A stretch of 64,000 nt of DNA from the NCBI GenBank assembly GCA_016875165.1, contig VGSF01000009.1:16068-80067 (forward strand), given 5' to 3'. Each line of letters starts with the position of its first letter. Position 1 is the first letter of the stretch. This stretch comes from Deltaproteobacteria bacterium (GTDB taxonomy: Bacteria > Desulfobacterota > SM23-61). Below the pieces are notes generated by a model. That model was not told where the DNA came from and searched no databases. It saw nothing but the letters and a program-made list of their open reading frames with translations. The position numbers were made by a program, and so were the translations under genes. Shown here in pieces: positions 52,282 through 60,553 of the stretch.

Positions 52282-53025
52282 CTAAAAAGAAAATTTATAG
52301 GTGGCCATGAATCCTCCGGAAGGCAGGGGGGCAACGAGCAGTTTATTTTCTTCGGCCCTTAACCAATCAGGGGCCCAAGATTGCGTCTTAAGATATCGAT
52401 ATCCCTGGTATAGAGCAATCGCAGTCATGGAAATCGCATATACGTCAGCCGTTGTTTTATTGGAGTAATGCTCGATACCCGTGATATCTCCCTGATACCG
52501 ATTTCCGTTTTTTTGGTTGGAAATGTGGAAAATCCAGTAGTCCAGAGAATATAAAATGGGATTTATGATATTCCAAGCCATCAAGCCACGCACGTAAGCG
52601 TCATTTTTGTCTACTTTTTTCGTTTGCAGAATGACCTCTGAGGCAGCAGCCTGGGATATCAAACCGGACGAATATAGGGCCACCCCTTTGGCATCACTTC
52701 CGGCATTTTCAGTAAATCCGATGGGCTGATTATAGGTTCCCACCTTCCAGCTCATGTGAATATCCGTCACTCCGGCAACAAGGGCGTGAGCCCCTTCATG
52801 AATTAACATGGATGTAACCAAACCGGCGGAAAACTTAAGGACGGAAACATAAGTCAGAGATTGTTCTTCGCCCCTGGCCAAGGTCGGCTTCCCGAAAAAG
52901 GCCAGGAACAAGGAGACACCCAATAGATACGCCGTTTTCTTCACAATTGTTGTAGTTGCAAAATGCCTAAGACCTGTCTTGAGCAAAGATATCTCAATCA
53001 CGCAAGTTCTTTTCCGTTTGTTCAA
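52282..53025 (-). CDS. Predicted membrane/secreted protein with HExxH motif
   Basis: About 247 residues from TTG 53025, with GGGGGTG six bases upstream. A signal or membrane anchor is seen at VKKTAYLLGVSLFLAFFGKPTLARG, then a segment with LVTSMLIHEGAHALVAGVTDI, an HExxH zinc-protease-type motif (HEGAH). Two hydrophobic stretches (SSGLISQAAAS, AWNIINPILYSLDYWIF) lie further on, and the C-terminus ends GFMATYKFSF, an outer-membrane-like aromatic terminus. I do not recognise the family. The ORF track extends 93 codons further with non-protein-like sequence. Confidence 0.6.
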   Translation of the reverse strand: MNKRKRTCVIEISLLKTGLRHFATTTIVKKTAYLLGVSLFLAFFGKPTLARGEEQSLTYVSVLKFSAGLVTSMLIHEGAHALVAGVTDIHMSWKVGTYNQPIGFTENAGSDAKGVALYSSGLISQAAASEVILQTKKVDKNDAYVRGLMAWNIINPILYSLDYWIFHISNQKNGNRYQGDITGIEHYSNKTTADVYAISMTAIALYQGYRYLKTQSWAPDWLRAEENKLLVAPLPSGGFMATYKFSF

Positions 53026-53341
53026 AGCTTCACCCCCGGTTGATATAAGAGTCATATAAAAGAGCAAAGAACAAGCCATATCTCTGAAATTTTTAAGTAA
53101 TGAATTATAATGATCTTTTAAAAAGTCGTTTCCAATTCCCGCCGAAAAAGTGGAAGAGAAATTCACTTTTTTCCTCATTCTTTTCACCCGGTGCAAAATC
53201 CTTCCTTTTTGATCCGGAAGACCTTTCAGATTAGTGGAAGGTGTCATGGGGGTCGGCGAGTCCGGTTCGGAGTCCAGGCTAAAATCTCCGAAGATTTGGG
53301 TCACAAGCCTGCCGCCGTCATTCTTCCGCGCTAAGTTCTTT

Positions 53342-53402
53342 AGTGCATGGCGTACAGGGCGAAGCGCCCCCGGGCCCTAACTAAAAACTGGGGAGGGTGG
53401 CC
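53342..53402. repeat. CCACCCTCC/AGTTTTTAGTT repeat, reverse orientation
   Basis: GTACAGGGCGAAGCGCCCCCGGGCCCTAACTAAAAACTGGGGAGGGTGG is the reverse complement of the flank of the 4203-4451 element, including its GGCGC and GGGCCC blocks. It is a second copy, shortened to one arm. Confidence 0.5.
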
Positions 53403-53477
53403 AGATTACTCTACAGTTGACAAGCCAAGATTCATGGGAGAATATAAAGCAAAAAGGGATTCTGGCGAGGGGGAAAT

Positions 53478-55073
53478 TTGCTAAAAAAGCATGATAAATT
53501 TGCCATGGCCGAGGCGGTTCGGGCCGCCTACCAGGCCGGAGAAAATGATGATGAAACTCTGGAACCGAGGGTTCTGGTGGGCCGGGACGGCCAACCCATC
53601 GGCCGGTTCCGGGACGGGGATTATGTCATCTTCTACAACCTCCGGGGAGAGCGGGAAGTGGAACTTTGCCAGAGCCTCTTGGATAAGGACTTCACCCATT
53701 TTCTGGTGGAACGAAATCTGCGACTGAATATGGTAACCATGATTCCTTACCATAAGAGTCTTAATGTAAAGATCGCTTTCTCCCCCGAAGAAGAAATTCA
53801 CGATACTTTGAGCGAAACCCTGAGCCGGCACGGATTGCGCCAGGTCAAAATTTGCGAATCGGAAAAAGCCATCCACGTAAGCTATTTTCTCAACGGCAAA
53901 ATCCGCGAGCCCTTCCCCGGCGAAGCAAGAATCGTTGTGCCCACCCCCAGGGATGTTCCTTATCTGGACCAGAAGCCCGAATTGAATGCGGCCGGGGTGG
54001 CCGAGGCAGTCATCCAGAAATTGGAAGATCGGGAAGTCGATTTTTTATTCGCCAATTTTGCCAATATTGACGTGGTCGGACATTTCGAGAATGAAGGCGC
54101 CATTAAAAAGGCCGTGGAAGCCGTGGATACCAACCTGGAGCGCTGCCTTGAGGCTGCCCGCAAAGCCGGAGTGATCGCCATTATTACCGCCGACCATGGA
54201 ACAGTGGAAAAGTGGCATTATCCAGACGGAACAATCGATACTGGCCATACCAACAGTCCTGTTCCCTTCATCCTTGTCGATCCGGATGAGGATGAACGCT
54301 TTTCCTGGAAGATCAGAGAGGATGGAGAGCTATCAGATTTGGCGCCGACTATCCTGCAAATCCTTGGTTTGCCCCAACCTGCGGCCATGACCGGACGGAG
54401 CCTTCTGAGACACCGGCCGCTGAGAAAGAAAAACAGAGTTCTCGTCCTCCTTCTTGATGGCTGGGGATTTCGCCCGGATAAGCAGGGGAATTTGATCGCC
54501 AGCGCCTATACCCCTGTGATGAATGATCTGCAGGCGAGATATCCTTTTACCACGCTAAAGGCTTCCGGAGAAGCGGTGGGCCTTCCGGAAGGAACCGTGG
54601 GCAATTCAGAAGCCGGACACCTGCACATCGGCGCCGGGCGGAAAATCTATTCCGACCGCCTGCGCGTTGACCAGGCCATCCAGGATGGATTTTTCTTTGG
54701 AAATGAAGCCTTCCTTTGGGCCATGAGGGGGGCCAAAGCAGAGGGGAAGAACCTCCATCTCTTAGGGATAGTTTCTTTTTTCAGCTCCCATGGATCTGTA
54801 ACCCACCTGCAGGCCTTATTAAAATTGGCCAAACAGGAAGGGGTGGAAAGACTCTTTCTGCATGCCATGCTGGGGCGGCGGGGTGAACGCAAAGAGAGCG
54901 GAGCTAACTACATCGATCTGGTCGAAAAGGAAATGGAAAAGCTCGGCGTGGGCCGGGTGGCCTCGGTCATCGGCCGCTACTGGTCCTTAGACCGGGAAGA
55001 AAACTGGGACCGCATTGAGAAGACCTACCGCATGCTCATCTACGGCGAAGGGAATTGCGTTTGGGAAAGATAG
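53478..55073 (+). CDS. Circularly permuted cofactor-independent phosphoglycerate mutase (alkaline phosphatase superfamily)
   Basis: A 531-residue protein whose two halves match iPGM in swapped order. Residues 1-310 correspond to the usual C-terminal two thirds: MAEAVRAAYQAG, FYNLRGEREVE, ESEKAIHVSYFLNG, NFANIDVVGHFENEG (Asp/His metal site), ITADHGT (Asp-His), GHTNSPVPF (His) and MTGRSLL, the normal C-terminus. Residue ~330 then starts the normal N-terminus: VLVLLLDGWGFRPDKQGN (metal Asp), GNSEAGHLHIGAGR (catalytic Ser), a transferase domain, and the IGRYWSLDREENWDR block, ending YRMLIYGEG, the residues that normally precede position 1 here. The joint RHRPLRKKNR is a basic linker. Metal ligands and most catalytic residues are kept, but the DGRD loop is GRRG and SDGGVHSH is FFSSHGSVTH. 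TTG 53478 with GAGGGGG upstream. It interconverts 2- and 3-phosphoglycerate if active. Confidence 0.88.
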   Translation: MLKKHDKFAMAEAVRAAYQAGENDDETLEPRVLVGRDGQPIGRFRDGDYVIFYNLRGEREVELCQSLLDKDFTHFLVERNLRLNMVTMIPYHKSLNVKIAFSPEEEIHDTLSETLSRHGLRQVKICESEKAIHVSYFLNGKIREPFPGEARIVVPTPRDVPYLDQKPELNAAGVAEAVIQKLEDREVDFLFANFANIDVVGHFENEGAIKKAVEAVDTNLERCLEAARKAGVIAIITADHGTVEKWHYPDGTIDTGHTNSPVPFILVDPDEDERFSWKIREDGELSDLAPTILQILGLPQPAAMTGRSLLRHRPLRKKNRVLVLLLDGWGFRPDKQGNLIASAYTPVMNDLQARYPFTTLKASGEAVGLPEGTVGNSEAGHLHIGAGRKIYSDRLRVDQAIQDGFFFGNEAFLWAMRGAKAEGKNLHLLGIVSFFSSHGSVTHLQALLKLAKQEGVERLFLHAMLGRRGERKESGANYIDLVEKEMEKLGVGRVASVIGRYWSLDREENWDRIEKTYRMLIYGEGNCVWER

Positions 55074-55159
55074 GGGCCTGGCGGCGCGAAAAATAATTGA
55101 CAAAACGAAGATCGGCTGGTAAAAAATCAATTCAGGCTTTTCAAAGAAAGGAGACGGCA

Positions 55160-55597
55160 ATGCCCAAAATTCTGATGATACAGGGAAGCAACATGAATCT
55201 GTTAGGGATTCGCCAGCCGGAGATCTACGGGACGACCACAGCCGCCGAGCTGGATAAGATGATGAACGGTTACGCGAAAGCCAAAGGATTTGATCTGGAT
55301 ATCTTCTACACAAACTCCGAGGGAGAGTGCATTGATCGCATCATCAAAGCCTACCATGACAAAGTGGACGTTTTGGTGATGAACCCGGGAGGGTTCACTT
55401 ACGCCGCCTATTCCATCCGGGACACGATCAAAGGGGTTAAGATGCCTTACGTGGAAGTTCACCTTTCCAATCATTATGAACGGGGAATCCATTCGGTAAT
55501 TGCCCCGGCAGCCCAAGGCGTCATCATGGGCCTGGGAATCCAGGTTTATTTCATGGGCCTGGATGCCGCCTTGTATTTAGCTGCCAAGAAAAAATAG
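55160..55597 (+). CDS. Type II 3-dehydroquinate dehydratase-like protein, divergent active site
   Basis: A 145-residue protein with the AroQ fold: KILMIQGSNMNLLGIRQPEIYG (Arg and catalytic Tyr kept), NSEGECIDRI, MNPGGFTYAAYSIRD and EVHLSNHYERGIHSVIAPAAQGVIMGLG. AroQ dehydrates 3-dehydroquinate. Here the His after NPGxxT is Tyr, GPN is GSN, and the loop between EVHLSN and HS is three residues shorter, removing an Arg. The enzyme may act on another substrate, or be a subfamily of its own. ATG 55160 follows AAGGAGAC; the ORF-track start is earlier. It lies 86 bases after the permuted mutase on the same strand. Confidence 0.75.
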   Translation: MPKILMIQGSNMNLLGIRQPEIYGTTTAAELDKMMNGYAKAKGFDLDIFYTNSEGECIDRIIKAYHDKVDVLVMNPGGFTYAAYSIRDTIKGVKMPYVEVHLSNHYERGIHSVIAPAAQGVIMGLGIQVYFMGLDAALYLAAKKK

Positions 55598-55697
55598 CTT
55601 TTTCGTCGCGCGATCCATTTCGTTCGGCAATAATCCAATTATCTCATACTAAAATTTCTCGAAAAACCACACCCAACAAAAGGAAAGGGGCATACAG

Positions 55698-56096
55698 ATG
55701 GGAACATATCATCGTTGGGAAGATTTTCCACAAAGAACGGTCAGTTATCTCGCCGGACGGCCGAATTCTGAGGGGATCCAGATCCGGATTTTGTCAGCTG
55801 AGCGGATAATGTTGACTCAGATTGTCGTCCGGGGAGGAGGAACCGTTCCCCGGCATCGACATGAAGCGGAGCAGATCATTCTGCTCCAGAAAGGGGAAGC
55901 CAGAGTGACCACAGGCCGAGAGTCGCCTCGAGTCCTGAGAGCGGGAGATATCTGGATTGTTCCTTCGAATACCATGCATGGGGTTGAATACCTCGGGGAT
56001 GTAGATGCCTTGGAGATCGTCAGTCCTCCCCGAATGGATAACTTTATCGGCTACACCATCAAACATACCTTCTTTGAAAAGGAAGAAGAAAAATAA
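55698..56096 (+). CDS. Cupin-2 domain protein
   Basis: A 132-residue single-domain cupin: VPRHRHEAEQIILLQKGEARVTTG (metal motif HxHxxxxE), RAGDIWIVPSNTMHGVE (second motif His) and a short C-terminal tail. The His-rich metal site suggests a dioxygenase, epimerase or sugar/polyketide binding role that cannot be fixed. It follows the AroQ-like gene by 100 bases with AAAGGAAAGGGG upstream, on the same strand, and could share its transcript. Confidence 0.83.
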   Translation: MGTYHRWEDFPQRTVSYLAGRPNSEGIQIRILSAERIMLTQIVVRGGGTVPRHRHEAEQIILLQKGEARVTTGRESPRVLRAGDIWIVPSNTMHGVEYLGDVDALEIVSPPRMDNFIGYTIKHTFFEKEEEK

Positions 56097-56171
56097 GGAA
56101 CTCTTCCGTGAGTGGACCGGCAGCGTTCCAGCTAGTAGAGCGATTCCAAAATACAATTATAAACCATAAAC

Positions 56172-56239
56172 GGTAGCCGCAGTCCCGCCAACGGCGGGAT
56201 TAGCCTGCGAAAATGGCGCAACCTGAAGGTTGCGGCTAC
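56172..56239. repeat. GTAGCCGCA palindromic repeat
   Basis: GGTAGCCGCAGTCCCGCCAACGGCGGGATTAGCCTGCG, then GCGCAACCTGAAGGTTGCGGCTAC. The ends are inverted, and the inside has CCCGCC/GGCGGG and AACCT/AGGTT hairpins. One copy in this window. Confidence 0.7.
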
Positions 56240-56438
56240 AAACAGGGTTTTCGTTTCCTCCCCAGCGATGATCAAACTTCGTTCTTTACCCACCGAAGGT
56301 TCCGAGAGGATTTTTTAAAGCTTTTCAGGAATAGAAATGCGAAAATTTTTGGGATGACTGAGAAATCGACTCATGGTTGAATCGAACCCAGGTTACTTCC
56401 TGGCCAAAGGCTCCTATCGGCCCGGTACAGTCATGGAT

Positions 56439-57065
56439 TTAGAATGAGCTCCCCTTTTTCCACCTTGGGTTGTTGGCTAAGAAGGTCTCCCCATTTCGTT
56501 CAACAAGAATCTTGGCAAACCCGGTCTTTTCAATATCGCCATAATTATGACCGGCATCACCTGGATACACAGCAAAAAAGATAAAAGGTGTATTGCCTGT
56601 GTTCACCATCCGGTGTCCCCAGAAAGGGGGGATATAGGCCAAAACTCCCGGGCGGATATCGAGCGAGGCGAAAATTCCATCCCCAGTTTGCATCAAAAGG
56701 CAGCCTCTCCCTTCTAAGCCCAAATAAACCTCGGAAGTGTGGGCAAGTTTATGATAGTGCCCTTTGGTCATATAATACTCTTGGCCTACTTTCCCCGGGT
56801 TTATCGAGGTCATCGCAATCTGAAGGTGCCCAGGTTCTTCCGGCAGGACTTTTTCGCTAAAAGAATAAATGAGCGGATCTCCGCTTTCTAAAATCCTACG
56901 TTCTGATTCCGTATCAAGAAACATCCCTTTCATATTGCTGAGCTTCCGAATATTAGTTCGATCGTTTGGCTTTAGGTCACCCGACTTAAAATCAATGTTC
57001 ATCAAGAAAGGGTTCATCAGCATTCTTTTTCCTCCGGCAATTGATTTCTTCTCTTTTTTGGACAA
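56439..57065 (-). CDS. Cupin-type (archaeal-type) glucose-6-phosphate isomerase
   Basis: A 208-residue protein. The cupin motif GHYHKLAHTSEVYLGLEGRGCLLMQ carries the metal ligands (HxHxxxxxxE) and PPFWGHRMVNTG the last His. FMNI-like MNIDFKSGDLKPN and SVFLDTESERRILESGDPLIY stretches match the archaeal cPGI family. It interconverts glucose-6- and fructose-6-phosphate with a metal instead of the classical PGI fold. Found in Archaea and some anaerobic bacteria. It is divergent from the RpiR-regulated sugar ABC genes, 740 bases away, supporting a sugar-use locus. Confidence 0.8.
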   Translation of the reverse strand: MSKKEKKSIAGGKRMLMNPFLMNIDFKSGDLKPNDRTNIRKLSNMKGMFLDTESERRILESGDPLIYSFSEKVLPEEPGHLQIAMTSINPGKVGQEYYMTKGHYHKLAHTSEVYLGLEGRGCLLMQTGDGIFASLDIRPGVLAYIPPFWGHRMVNTGNTPFIFFAVYPGDAGHNYGDIEKTGFAKILVERNGETFLANNPRWKKGSSF

Positions 57066-57330
57066 AAGGATTCCTTGCTCACTTCTTGGGCAAAGACTCC
57101 CTCTGGTCTATAATTTCTTTCTTATATTATCTTAGAGTTTAGCTGAACGGATAATTTCAAGGCTTAAATAAGCCGGTTCTGAAAACAACTACCTTGCCGG
57201 CTCAGTCCTGCGAGCGCACTGGGCGCTCATTACAAATAACTGTATTTATTTGTAATTTACTCGGCACGACATCAGGTTTGAATTTTATTGCCCTAATTTA
57301 AAAAAAATGGCGAGAGCAATGAAAAAAAGC

Positions 57331-57358
57331 TTGACAATAAAAAATAAATCGATAAAAT
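57331..57358 (+). promoter_or_regulatory. Candidate sigma70 promoter in the AT-rich gap
   Basis: TTGACA (57331-57336), 16 bases, TAAAAT (57353-57358). About 450 bases upstream of the RpiR gene and on the same strand. It may drive that gene or an unannotated transcript. Confidence 0.45.
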
Positions 57359-57499
57359 TTTTAAAAAAAGGAAAATTCCTTCATTTTAAAATTAGAAGGA
57401 AAAAATTTCCTAAACATAATTAATTAACTTTTAGGGGGTACATAAGTAATTAACCGGCGCCGTTTTACATTCGAGGTTCTTGAAAAACTCAAAAAACCA

Positions 57500-57604
57500 G
57501 ATTGCCGCGCTTCGCTCGCAATGACGATTTCCCTTAATTTATAGTCATTGTAAGGAGGGACGACGAATCAATCTCGCCTTATCTAACACTTTTGCAAGAG
57601 GCTC
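57500..57604. repeat. Hybrid repeat debris: GATTGCCGCGCTTCGCTCGCAATGAC plus TTTTGCAAGAGGCTCA
   Basis: A GTCATTGCGAG-type core fragment (inverted) and GACGACGAATCAATCTCGCC are followed by a CTTTTGCAAGAGGCTCA end taken from the other family. Pieces of two families lie next to each other in this 740-base gap, which otherwise contains no gene. Confidence 0.6.
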
Positions 57605-57809
57605 ATTTTTATAATATTCGAATAAACCGGTGCTTCAAAAACCTAAGTATTCATAACATTCCTACATAGCCTTAACAACGTCATAAAAGTTCATGTTTTA
57701 AGAGCTTTCGTGAACTTATCGAAACTTTTGGCCAGATGCTTTGGGGTTTACTCCAGGGAGTATCGCCCTTTAAAGTTTTCTTGAACCTCATTTTGAATAA
57801 GGCTTTTTT

Positions 57810-58700
57810 ATGAAAAATATTTCACCCCGCCATTTTCAGCAATTCAAAAGGAATGCAGAACCTTCCACGTTAATTAAAATTCGGGGGGCCTACTCAACCT
57901 TTCAAAAAGCTGAGCAGCGCATCGCCAACGTTATTTCCAAAAATCCTGAAGAGATCATCAGTCTTTCGATCACCGAGCTTGCGGAAAAAAGCGAAACCAG
58001 TGAATCATCGATCGTACGATTTTGCAAGTCCATTGGCTATAAAGGGTATTACGAACTCAAGATCGCCTTGGCCAGAGAGTTGGTCGTCAGTCCGCAGCAA
58101 ATCTATGAAGAGATCGGCCCAAAAGATGCTATTGCTTCGGTTAAACACAAAGTATTTAATTCCACCATTTTAGCCCTCCAGGAAACGATAAAAATCCTTA
58201 ATGACCGAGAATTAGAGAAAGCCGTGGAGGCGATCTGTAAGGCCGACTTGCTTGTTTTCTATGGAATGGCCGCTTCAGCGGCGGTTGCTCTCGACTCCTC
58301 CCATAAATTTCTGCGCATTAATATCCGTTCCGTTTCCTACTCTGATTCCCATATGCAGGCGATTTCAGCGAGTTTACTAAGAAAGCAGGATGTAGCGTTG
58401 GGGATCTCCCATTCGGGAAGCAGCAAAGATGTGGTGGAAGCTCTCCGGATTGCCCGTCAAAGCGGAGCAACGACGATTTGTCTCACCCATCATACGAAGA
58501 GCCCCATCACCAAAGTCGCCGATATCAAGCTTTTTACTGCCGCCCGGGAAACCGCCCTCCGGAGCGATGCCATGACCTCAAGGATTGCTCAACTCGCTAT
58601 TCTGGATGTACTTTACGTAAGTGTAGCCCTGAAGAGGTATGACGCTTCTCTCAAGAGTATTGAGCGGACCAAGGAGGCGTTAGTAGAAAAAAAATACTAA
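57810..58700 (+). CDS. RpiR-family transcriptional regulator with SIS domain
   Basis: A 296-residue protein. N-terminal HTH (FQKAEQRIANVISKNPEEIISLSITELAEKSETSESSIVRFCKSIGYKGY), then an SIS sugar-phosphate-binding domain (LLVFYGMAASAAVALD and LGISHSGSSKDVVEALRIARQSGATTICLT). RpiR proteins repress or activate sugar-catabolic genes and are released by a sugar phosphate. It directly precedes, on the same strand, the two ABC solute-binding protein genes and the permeases, so it is their likely regulator. There is no clear Shine-Dalgarno before ATG 57810; a 30-residue N-terminal tail (MKNISPRHFQQFKRNAEPSTL) precedes the usual domain. Confidence 0.9.
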   Translation: MKNISPRHFQQFKRNAEPSTLIKIRGAYSTFQKAEQRIANVISKNPEEIISLSITELAEKSETSESSIVRFCKSIGYKGYYELKIALARELVVSPQQIYEEIGPKDAIASVKHKVFNSTILALQETIKILNDRELEKAVEAICKADLLVFYGMAASAAVALDSSHKFLRINIRSVSYSDSHMQAISASLLRKQDVALGISHSGSSKDVVEALRIARQSGATTICLTHHTKSPITKVADIKLFTAARETALRSDAMTSRIAQLAILDVLYVSVALKRYDASLKSIERTKEALVEKKY

Positions 58701-58783
58701 CAGAAGCCAGAAAAGGGGCGCGTGAATTGGGGAAATATGACAAAGAATCTCGAGAGCGGCAGAAAACAAAACCATCAATAATT

Positions 58784-58985
58784 TTTTGGGATATTCGATG
58801 CAGAACAACACCCCTATGAAGGGAGATGAGAAAGGAGGAAGAAGGATGAAGAATTCGGAGAAAAACAAGAAATTTTCTGGGACAGGGGGAAAGATGGTAT
58901 CCCGGCGGGGTTTCCTAAAGGGAGTAGGAGCTTTAGGGTTGGGCCTGGCCGCGGCATCGTCGCTCGGGAAAGTTGCTTCGGCTCA
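58784..58985 (+). repeat. Direct repeat copy 1: leader and Tat signal of the solute-binding protein
   Basis: From TTTTGGGATATTCGATGCAG through the signal-peptide codons to about GCTCAACCC. It is about 98% identical to 60554-60755, offset exactly 1770 bases. Identity stops at the start of the mature domain. Confidence 0.85.
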
Positions 58986-60225
58986 ACCCAAGGCGCCGAT
59001 GAAACTGGCGTTCTGGACCTGGGAGAACCCGCAGCAGCGGCCCTACCAGCACAAGCGAATCCAGCAGTACATGCAGCAGTTCCCGAACATCTCTGTGGAG
59101 TTCCAGTACTTCACGTTCAGCGACCTCGGCAAGAAGGTAAGCGTCGGGTACGCGACCGGGACCGCGCCCGACGGCTTCGCCACAGGTGACTGGCTAATGC
59201 CTACGTGGCTGGCCCGCAAGCTGATCGCGCCGCTCGACGTGGGCCTCCTCGGCTACTCCTCGCTCAACGCCTTCCGCAAGGACCACGCCGACGCCTTTCT
59301 CGCGAGCTCGATCCACGAGGGCAAGGTGTATGGCTACCCGATGTGGTTCTACGGGCTTCAGAACTACGTCAACACTAAGCAGTTCAAGGAGGTCGGGATC
59401 GACCCGGTCAAGGACGAGCCCAAGACCTGGGACGAGCTCGGCGAGGCCGCCAAGCGTCTGACAATCAAGAAGGGCGACAAGTTCGATCGCCAAGGGTTCA
59501 AGTTCGCAATGCACGCCGCCACGTGGACAATGGTGCAGTTCAACCCGATCCTGCTCCAGGTCGGCGGGCAGTGGTTCGACAAGAGCGGCAAGTGCACGGT
59601 CAACAACGCCGCCGGCGTGAAGGCCATGCAGATCCGGGCGTCGATCGCCAAGAAGTACGGTGCCGAAGACCCGGCCGACTCGCTAGCGACGCCACCGATC
59701 CCGTGGATGGACTGGCTGCGGGAGCGCTGTTCGATGTTCAGCTCGGTCCCGCTCGGCTCGGCGGCGATCAAGCCGATCAACCCGGCGATGGAGAGCGAGG
59801 GCTACTACAAGGCCTACCTGATGCCGGGCGTCACCGCCGACAAGCGGTATTCCACCTGCTACGGCTTCAACCTGGTTATCAACGCCCATGCGCCCAAGGA
59901 AAAGCAGGAGGTCCTCCATCACATGTACCGGTATATGATGAGCGACCTGGTGGACTGCTGGCGGGCGACCGCGCCGTTCACGCTGGCCCGGAAGAGCGGG
60001 TGGACCGATCACCCCGATGTCAAGAACGCCTCGAACATCGACGCCATCATCCAGTCGAAGGACACCGGGGTGTTCCTGCCGCGCTCGCCGGTCTATAACG
60101 AGCTGGCCGACGCGATGCACAGCGCGGTGCAGAAGGTCCTGCTGGCCAACGTCGACCCCAAGCAGGCGCTCGACGAAGCAGCGGCCCAGGTCGACCTCGC
60201 CACCGCCGGGTTCAAGAAGAGCTAA
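58846..60225 (+). CDS. ABC sugar solute-binding protein, Tat-exported; GC-rich chimera
   Basis: About 460 residues from ATG 58846 (GGAGGAAG upstream). Tat signal SRRGFLKGVGALGLGLAAASS with twin Arg, then mature LAFWTWENPQQRPYQHKRIQQYM and an extracellular-binding family 1 fold (YATGTAPDGFATGDWL, YGYPMWFYGLQNYV, WMDWLRERCSMFSS). It binds a carbohydrate in the periplasm for the ABC permeases downstream. Codon use switches abruptly at about 58990 from moderate to very GC-rich, while the leader is nearly identical to that of the next gene. The mature protein is about 60% identical to the next gene by eye, with almost no nucleotide identity. It is a transferred gene that acquired the local leader, or the other way round. 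Confidence 0.85.
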   Translation: MKNSEKNKKFSGTGGKMVSRRGFLKGVGALGLGLAAASSLGKVASAQPKAPMKLAFWTWENPQQRPYQHKRIQQYMQQFPNISVEFQYFTFSDLGKKVSVGYATGTAPDGFATGDWLMPTWLARKLIAPLDVGLLGYSSLNAFRKDHADAFLASSIHEGKVYGYPMWFYGLQNYVNTKQFKEVGIDPVKDEPKTWDELGEAAKRLTIKKGDKFDRQGFKFAMHAATWTMVQFNPILLQVGGQWFDKSGKCTVNNAAGVKAMQIRASIAKKYGAEDPADSLATPPIPWMDWLRERCSMFSSVPLGSAAIKPINPAMESEGYYKAYLMPGVTADKRYSTCYGFNLVINAHAPKEKQEVLHHMYRYMMSDLVDCWRATAPFTLARKSGWTDHPDVKNASNIDAIIQSKDTGVFLPRSPVYNELADAMHSAVQKVLLANVDPKQALDEAAAQVDLATAGFKKS

Positions 60226-60228
60226 ACG

Positions 60229-60288
60229 GCCCTGGACGAACCCGTTCCCGAGATCGATCGGGCGACTGGGGAGTTCAAGCGGGCGTAG
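60229..60288 (+). pseudogene. C-terminal scrap of another solute-binding protein
   Basis: Four bases after the first gene's stop, ALDEPVPEIDRATGEFKRA-stop is open. It matches the last residues of the first gene (ALDEAAAQVDLATAGFKKS) and of the second (TLDEAAAQVDKASEEF). It is in GC-rich sequence, so the transferred segment carried at least two tandem paralogues and lost one. Confidence 0.65.
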
Positions 60289-60553
60289 TGGATCCGGCCC
60301 GGGCGCCTGGGCCCCCGATCGCGGGGGAGGCCATCAGACCCGGACCCAGACGCTCACGGTCGGCTTGGCGCTGCCGTGACTGCGCCTGAGCTACTGCCTG
60401 CGCATCCGCGCCGGGGCGTCGACTTCGTCCTGCCCGCGAATTCCGGGGGCGGTAAACGGTGGCAGGAGCAGATAACATTGGGAATCAATTGGATTTCGGG
60501 TTGTATGTTTCCGCCTTTGTATACTTATCATTTGATGAGTTGTCAAGATAAAA
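60289..60553. other. GC-rich non-coding tail of the transferred segment
   Basis: GC-rich sequence with no credible gene up to about 60470, where composition returns to AT-rich (CATTGGGAATCAATTGG). This marks the right border of the foreign segment. Confidence 0.6.

Noticed and set aside
53478-55073. Assembly chimera as explanation for the permuted mutase
   Set aside because: The frame is continuous with one promoter-side start, and the two ends complement each other to give a complete rotated enzyme; a chimera would not do so by chance. Read data would settle it.
59523-60120. Overlapping ORFs in the GC-rich solute-binding gene on both strands (191 and 145 residues)
   Set aside because: Long open frames are expected in GC-rich coding sequence; they encode no recognisable domain.
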